From JAFDCJ01 sp964527835 (GTDB taxonomy: Bacteria; Desulfobacterota; Desulfobacteria; Desulfobacterales; JAFDCJ01): 64,000 nt of DNA. Positions 61,774 through 64,000 of this stretch are shown here, in pieces; position 1 is the first letter of the stretch, and each line of letters begins with the position of its first letter. The stretch is taken from the NCBI GenBank assembly GCA_964527835.1, contig CAZGNV010000006.1, forward strand, positions 35,044-99,043, written 5' to 3'. The notes below the pieces were generated by a model. That model saw nothing but the letters and a program-made list of their open reading frames with translations. It ran no database searches and had not been told where the DNA came from. The position numbers and the translations under genes were made by a program.

Positions 61774-62362
61774 GTTGCAGTTCCTTGGCGAATTGATGCC
61801 CCGCCGCATACGCTTCTTCAAGATAGTGGGGATATTTCAGCACGTCGCCTTCAAAATCAAGCCCCCGGTAGGTCAGCGATTTGTGCAGCTGCATGTCCAG
61901 GGTATCGAAAAAATAGCGCATGCTCAGCTTAACCCCGTCAAAAAGCTTTTTGCCGCCGGTGGCGCCCACCGCAATCAAAAACCCACGGCGTTGCACCACG
62001 CCCCGGTCCTTGGGGGTTTTGTGGATCCAGTACTTTTTGACCCACAGCGATTGGAAGCGGTCCATGAAAATCTTGGTGTGCGCACTGACGGTATAAAAAA
62101 AAATCGGCGAGGCCAGCATCAATCCCCTGGCGGCCAGAATCCGGTCGCGCAGCATCTGAAAATCGTCTTTGATGGCGCACTCCCCGCTTTTCTTGCACCC
62201 GTAAATTTCCAGGCAGGGAGACAGCTGCAGGTCCCGCAGCACGAACTCATCGACCTGGGCGCCGGCCTGCCGGGCGCCCTCGACGGCTTTTTCCAAAAGG
62301 GTGGCCGTGTTGCCCTTGCGGCGCGGGCTGCCGTAAACCGCTACGATATTGATTTTTTGCAT
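61757..62362 (-). CDS. Flavodoxin-family NAD(P)H-dependent FMN reductase
   Basis: A 201-residue flavoprotein. NIVAVYGSPRRKGNTATLLEKAVEG (GSPR-x-x-GNT, residues 5-29) binds the FMN phosphate. LSPCLEIYGCKKSGECAIKDDFQMLRDRIL contains a Cys trio of iron-sulfur-flavoprotein-like appearance, and LASPIFFYTVSAHTKIFMDRF is the second flavin contact. The Cys motif suggests either an iron-sulfur flavoprotein or a quinone/arsenic reductase. It lies 2 bp after exonuclease III and overlaps the next gene. Confidence 0.85.
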   Translation of the reverse strand: MQKINIVAVYGSPRRKGNTATLLEKAVEGARQAGAQVDEFVLRDLQLSPCLEIYGCKKSGECAIKDDFQMLRDRILAARGLMLASPIFFYTVSAHTKIFMDRFQSLWVKKYWIHKTPKDRGVVQRRGFLIAVGATGGKKLFDGVKLSMRYFFDTLDMQLHKSLTYRGLDFEGDVLKYPHYLEEAYAAGHQFAKELQHEFAL

Positions 62363-62364
62363 GA

Positions 62365-63159
62365 CTAGATCTCGATTACCAATCCGATGGGGCAGTGATC
62401 CGAGCCCAGAATATCATTGTCGATGAAGGCCTCCTTCACCCGGCCATTTTCGATCATATCGCTCGAGACGAAAAAATAATCGATGCGCCATCCGATGTTG
62501 CGCTGGCGGGCCTTAAAGCGGTAGGTCCACCAGGAATATTTGACGGTATGGGGGTGAAAGTGGCGGAAGGTGTCCACGTAGCCGTTGGCGATGATGCGGT
62601 CCAGCCAGTCGCGTTCAATGCGCAAAAAGCCGGAGGTGTTTTCATTGGCCTTGGGATTTTTCAGGTCGATGGCGTTATGGGCGGTGTTGTAATCCCCGGT
62701 GATAATCAGGCTGCGCCCCTGTTTTTTGTATTCGTCGGTGTAGGCGAACAGGGCTTCGTAAAAATCCAGTTTGTACTGCAGCCGCTCGGGGCTCATCTGG
62801 CCGTTGGGAAAATAGACGTTGAAAAATACAAAGTCGTCAAAATCCAGCTCCAGGATGCGGCCTTCATCGTCAAAACGCGGCTCGCCGATGCCGTACTTGA
62901 CGCTGCGCGGTTCAAGGCGCGTGTATGTGCCGACACCGCTGTAACCTTTTTTGACCGCCGCGTGGGACCAGTAGGAGGCATAGCCGTCGATGGCGGTCAT
63001 TTCATTGGTGAGCTGGGCCTGCTGGAGCTTGGTTTCCTGCACGGCCACAATGTCGGCATCCAGCCGGATCAGGGATTGCCGGAAGCCTTTTTTAATCGTG
63101 GCGCGCAGTCCGTTGACATTCCAGGAGATCAATCGAACTTTCTTTTTTTGGGGAGCCAT
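62365..63159 (-). CDS. xth: Exodeoxyribonuclease III
   Basis: A 264-residue AP endonuclease/3' exonuclease of the Xth family. VRLISWNVNGLRATIKKGF (metal Asn), DIVAVQETKLQQAQ (catalytic Glu), VFFNVYFPNGQMSPERL, GDYNTAHNAIDLKN, and GSDHCPIGL (final Asp-His pair) are in the expected order. It repairs abasic sites and oxidised 3' ends. ATG 63159 has the expected N-terminus; a frame to 63261 overlaps the next gene and is rejected. It lies 11 bp downstream of the wHTH gene. Confidence 0.96.
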   Translation of the reverse strand: MAPQKKKVRLISWNVNGLRATIKKGFRQSLIRLDADIVAVQETKLQQAQLTNEMTAIDGYASYWSHAAVKKGYSGVGTYTRLEPRSVKYGIGEPRFDDEGRILELDFDDFVFFNVYFPNGQMSPERLQYKLDFYEALFAYTDEYKKQGRSLIITGDYNTAHNAIDLKNPKANENTSGFLRIERDWLDRIIANGYVDTFRHFHPHTVKYSWWTYRFKARQRNIGWRIDYFFVSSDMIENGRVKEAFIDNDILGSDHCPIGLVIEI

Positions 63160-63170
63160 GGGCGACCTGT

Positions 63171-63728
63171 TCAGGTTGATGGGTTCAGCAGGCTGCGAAG
63201 ACGTCCGCTGACGGCCCCCGCATCCAGTGCGCCGAGAGCTGCCTGAATTGACTGCAAGCATTCGCGCACAATGGCGGTCTTGGGGCGCGGGGATTCCAGC
63301 TGGGCATCCAGGGTTTTTAAATCCGCCATCAGCTCGGACAGATCGTCGAAATTCAATCCCAGGGTGCCAACGCTGTTTTTCAGCTCTGCGGCCAGCTGCT
63401 GCACCGATCGGCGGCCGGCCTCATCCAGGATCGGATCATTGCCCAGGGGTGCACCGTCGTCGTTGTCCGCGGCCGGAGCCCCCACCAGGGACTGCACCAG
63501 GCGGGTTCCCTCGGCGCTGATGGCGACAGCACCCGAAAGGGTGCGAATCTCCACCAGCTCCAGACCGATGAGCGCTTCGGCCGTCCGGGCGGCCGTGGTG
63601 CGCTCCATCCCGAGCAATTCGCCGATTTCATACATCGACACCTGCGCGGCACCATCGCCCCCGGTTTGCTCATGGAGCCGGATCAGAAATTGTTGTCCGC
63701 TTTCATCAACTTCATCGCTGTCATTCAT
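63171..63728 (-). CDS. Hypothetical protein with winged-helix N-terminal domain
   Basis: A 185-residue protein. Residues 14-78 look like a winged helix-turn-helix (FLIRLHEQTGGDGAAQVSMYEIGELLGMERTTAARTAEALIGLELVEIRTLSGAVAISAEG), with a recognition-helix pattern TAARTAEALIG. A Gly/Asp-rich linker follows. The rest is a helical, Leu-rich domain (ELMADLKTLDAQLE). A transcription-regulator role is plausible but unproven. It heads the run of four leftward genes and might regulate them. Confidence 0.7.
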   Translation of the reverse strand: MNDSDEVDESGQQFLIRLHEQTGGDGAAQVSMYEIGELLGMERTTAARTAEALIGLELVEIRTLSGAVAISAEGTRLVQSLVGAPAADNDDGAPLGNDPILDEAGRRSVQQLAAELKNSVGTLGLNFDDLSELMADLKTLDAQLESPRPKTAIVRECLQSIQAALGALDAGAVSGRLRSLLNPST

Positions 63729-63804
63729 TGCACTGTCTTTCTTGACGGTCCCGTAAAAAGCTTGTTTAGGCCGCTAGCGGCAACCTATGAACAACGAACT
63801 TGGG

Positions 63805-64000
63805 TTGACTTCGTTGGAAGTCATTTTCGAGCGACATCAACCCTTTTCGGAAAAAGAGCTGTGAAGGGTTGAGCGTCAAAATTTCAAGCTGTTTGAGGAG
63901 CTGGCGACGAGTTCTTGCAATGAATTCTTGTCCGCCTCAGGCGGATAGCGAAACCCTGAACAGCTCCCGAAAAGGCTTGCTTAAGCGAGAAAATCGACTT
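63805..64000. repeat. Long palindromic repeat, copy cut by the window end
   Basis: The left end AGTCATTTTCGAGCGACATC and the inner arm AGAGCTGTGAAGGGTTG match the 39210 element. The core GCTGTTTGAGGAGCTGGCGA (63888 onward) and the right arm CAGCTCCCGAAAAGGCTTGC follow. The last bases AAGCGAGAAAATCGACTT are the reverse complement of the 31029 arm. A small nested hairpin (TCCGCC/GGCGGA, 63931-63945) is extra to this copy. The element continues past the window end. Confidence 0.8.

Noticed and set aside
1..64000. CRISPR arrays, tRNA and rRNA genes, prophage or intact IS transposases
   Set aside because: No regularly spaced repeats, cloverleaf-like sequences, rRNA words or transposase motifs were seen on reading either strand.

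Overview
The window looks like a chromosomal stretch of an environmental Desulfobacterota (deltaproteobacterial) organism. By eye the GC content is about 60%. It carries families typical of that phylum: DUF6178, a PrkA/DUF444/SpoVR locus with two PrkA-type kinases, a fused SpmA-SpmB protein, a tungsten-type aldehyde:ferredoxin oxidoreductase, a RACo-like ASKHA protein and GTP-dependent PEP carboxykinase. No rRNA, tRNA, CRISPR array, prophage or intact insertion sequence was found. Species-level placement is not possible from sequence reading alone.

Layout. 1-4961 (+): 3' end of an L11 methyltransferase gene, MBL-fold hydrolase, QueG-like Fe-S protein, a GNAT gene without a visible start codon, a sirtuin and a RACo-like activator lacking its ferredoxin domain. 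5113-11421 (-): DUF6178, AmpG-like permease, PEPCK, nitroreductase, RdgB/HAM1. 11530-14750 (+): GlpD-like dehydrogenase and FGGY kinase. 14978-21557 (+): a compact operon of 5'-nucleotidase-like enzyme, aldehyde oxidoreductase, sphingosine-phosphate-lyase-like PLP enzyme and SpmAB fusion, facing a DUF374 acyltransferase. 22878-30447 (+): prkA1-yeaH(DUF444)-spoVR-prkA2. 31138-33869: ubiE facing cytochrome b5/DUF2231, UbiA and zinc-ribbon genes. 33942-42111 (-): fumC, a type II toxin-antitoxin pair, an RND pump with its adaptor, and an HD-GYP/HDOD protein. 42314-49644 (+): sucA, sucB, lpd and an AAA-SPOR protein. 49641-52789 (-): cydX, cydB, cydA, divergent from cydD-cydC and a MatB-like acyl-CoA synthetase (52978-58032, +). 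58499-63728: a small protein, cysK/epsC, and a four-gene repair/redox run (wHTH, exonuclease III, flavodoxin, DUF2156).

How it fits together. SucA/SucB/Lpd, fumarase and PEPCK give an oxidative TCA segment with a gluconeogenic exit. UbiE and a UbiA-family enzyme point to quinone synthesis. Cytochrome bd with its CydDC assembly exporter would use quinol to reduce oxygen, so the organism probably tolerates or respires low oxygen. The PrkA locus is likely a starvation or stress signalling module.

The most striking unexplained structure is a family of interspersed long palindromes. Members lie at 31029-31085, 33917-33945, 39210-39400, 45337-45370, 49829-49946 and 63805-64000, and a second, unrelated 202-bp palindrome lies at 45117-45318. 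Three of the gaps they occupy separate genes of the same operon: RND adaptor/pump, sucA/sucB and cydB/cydX.
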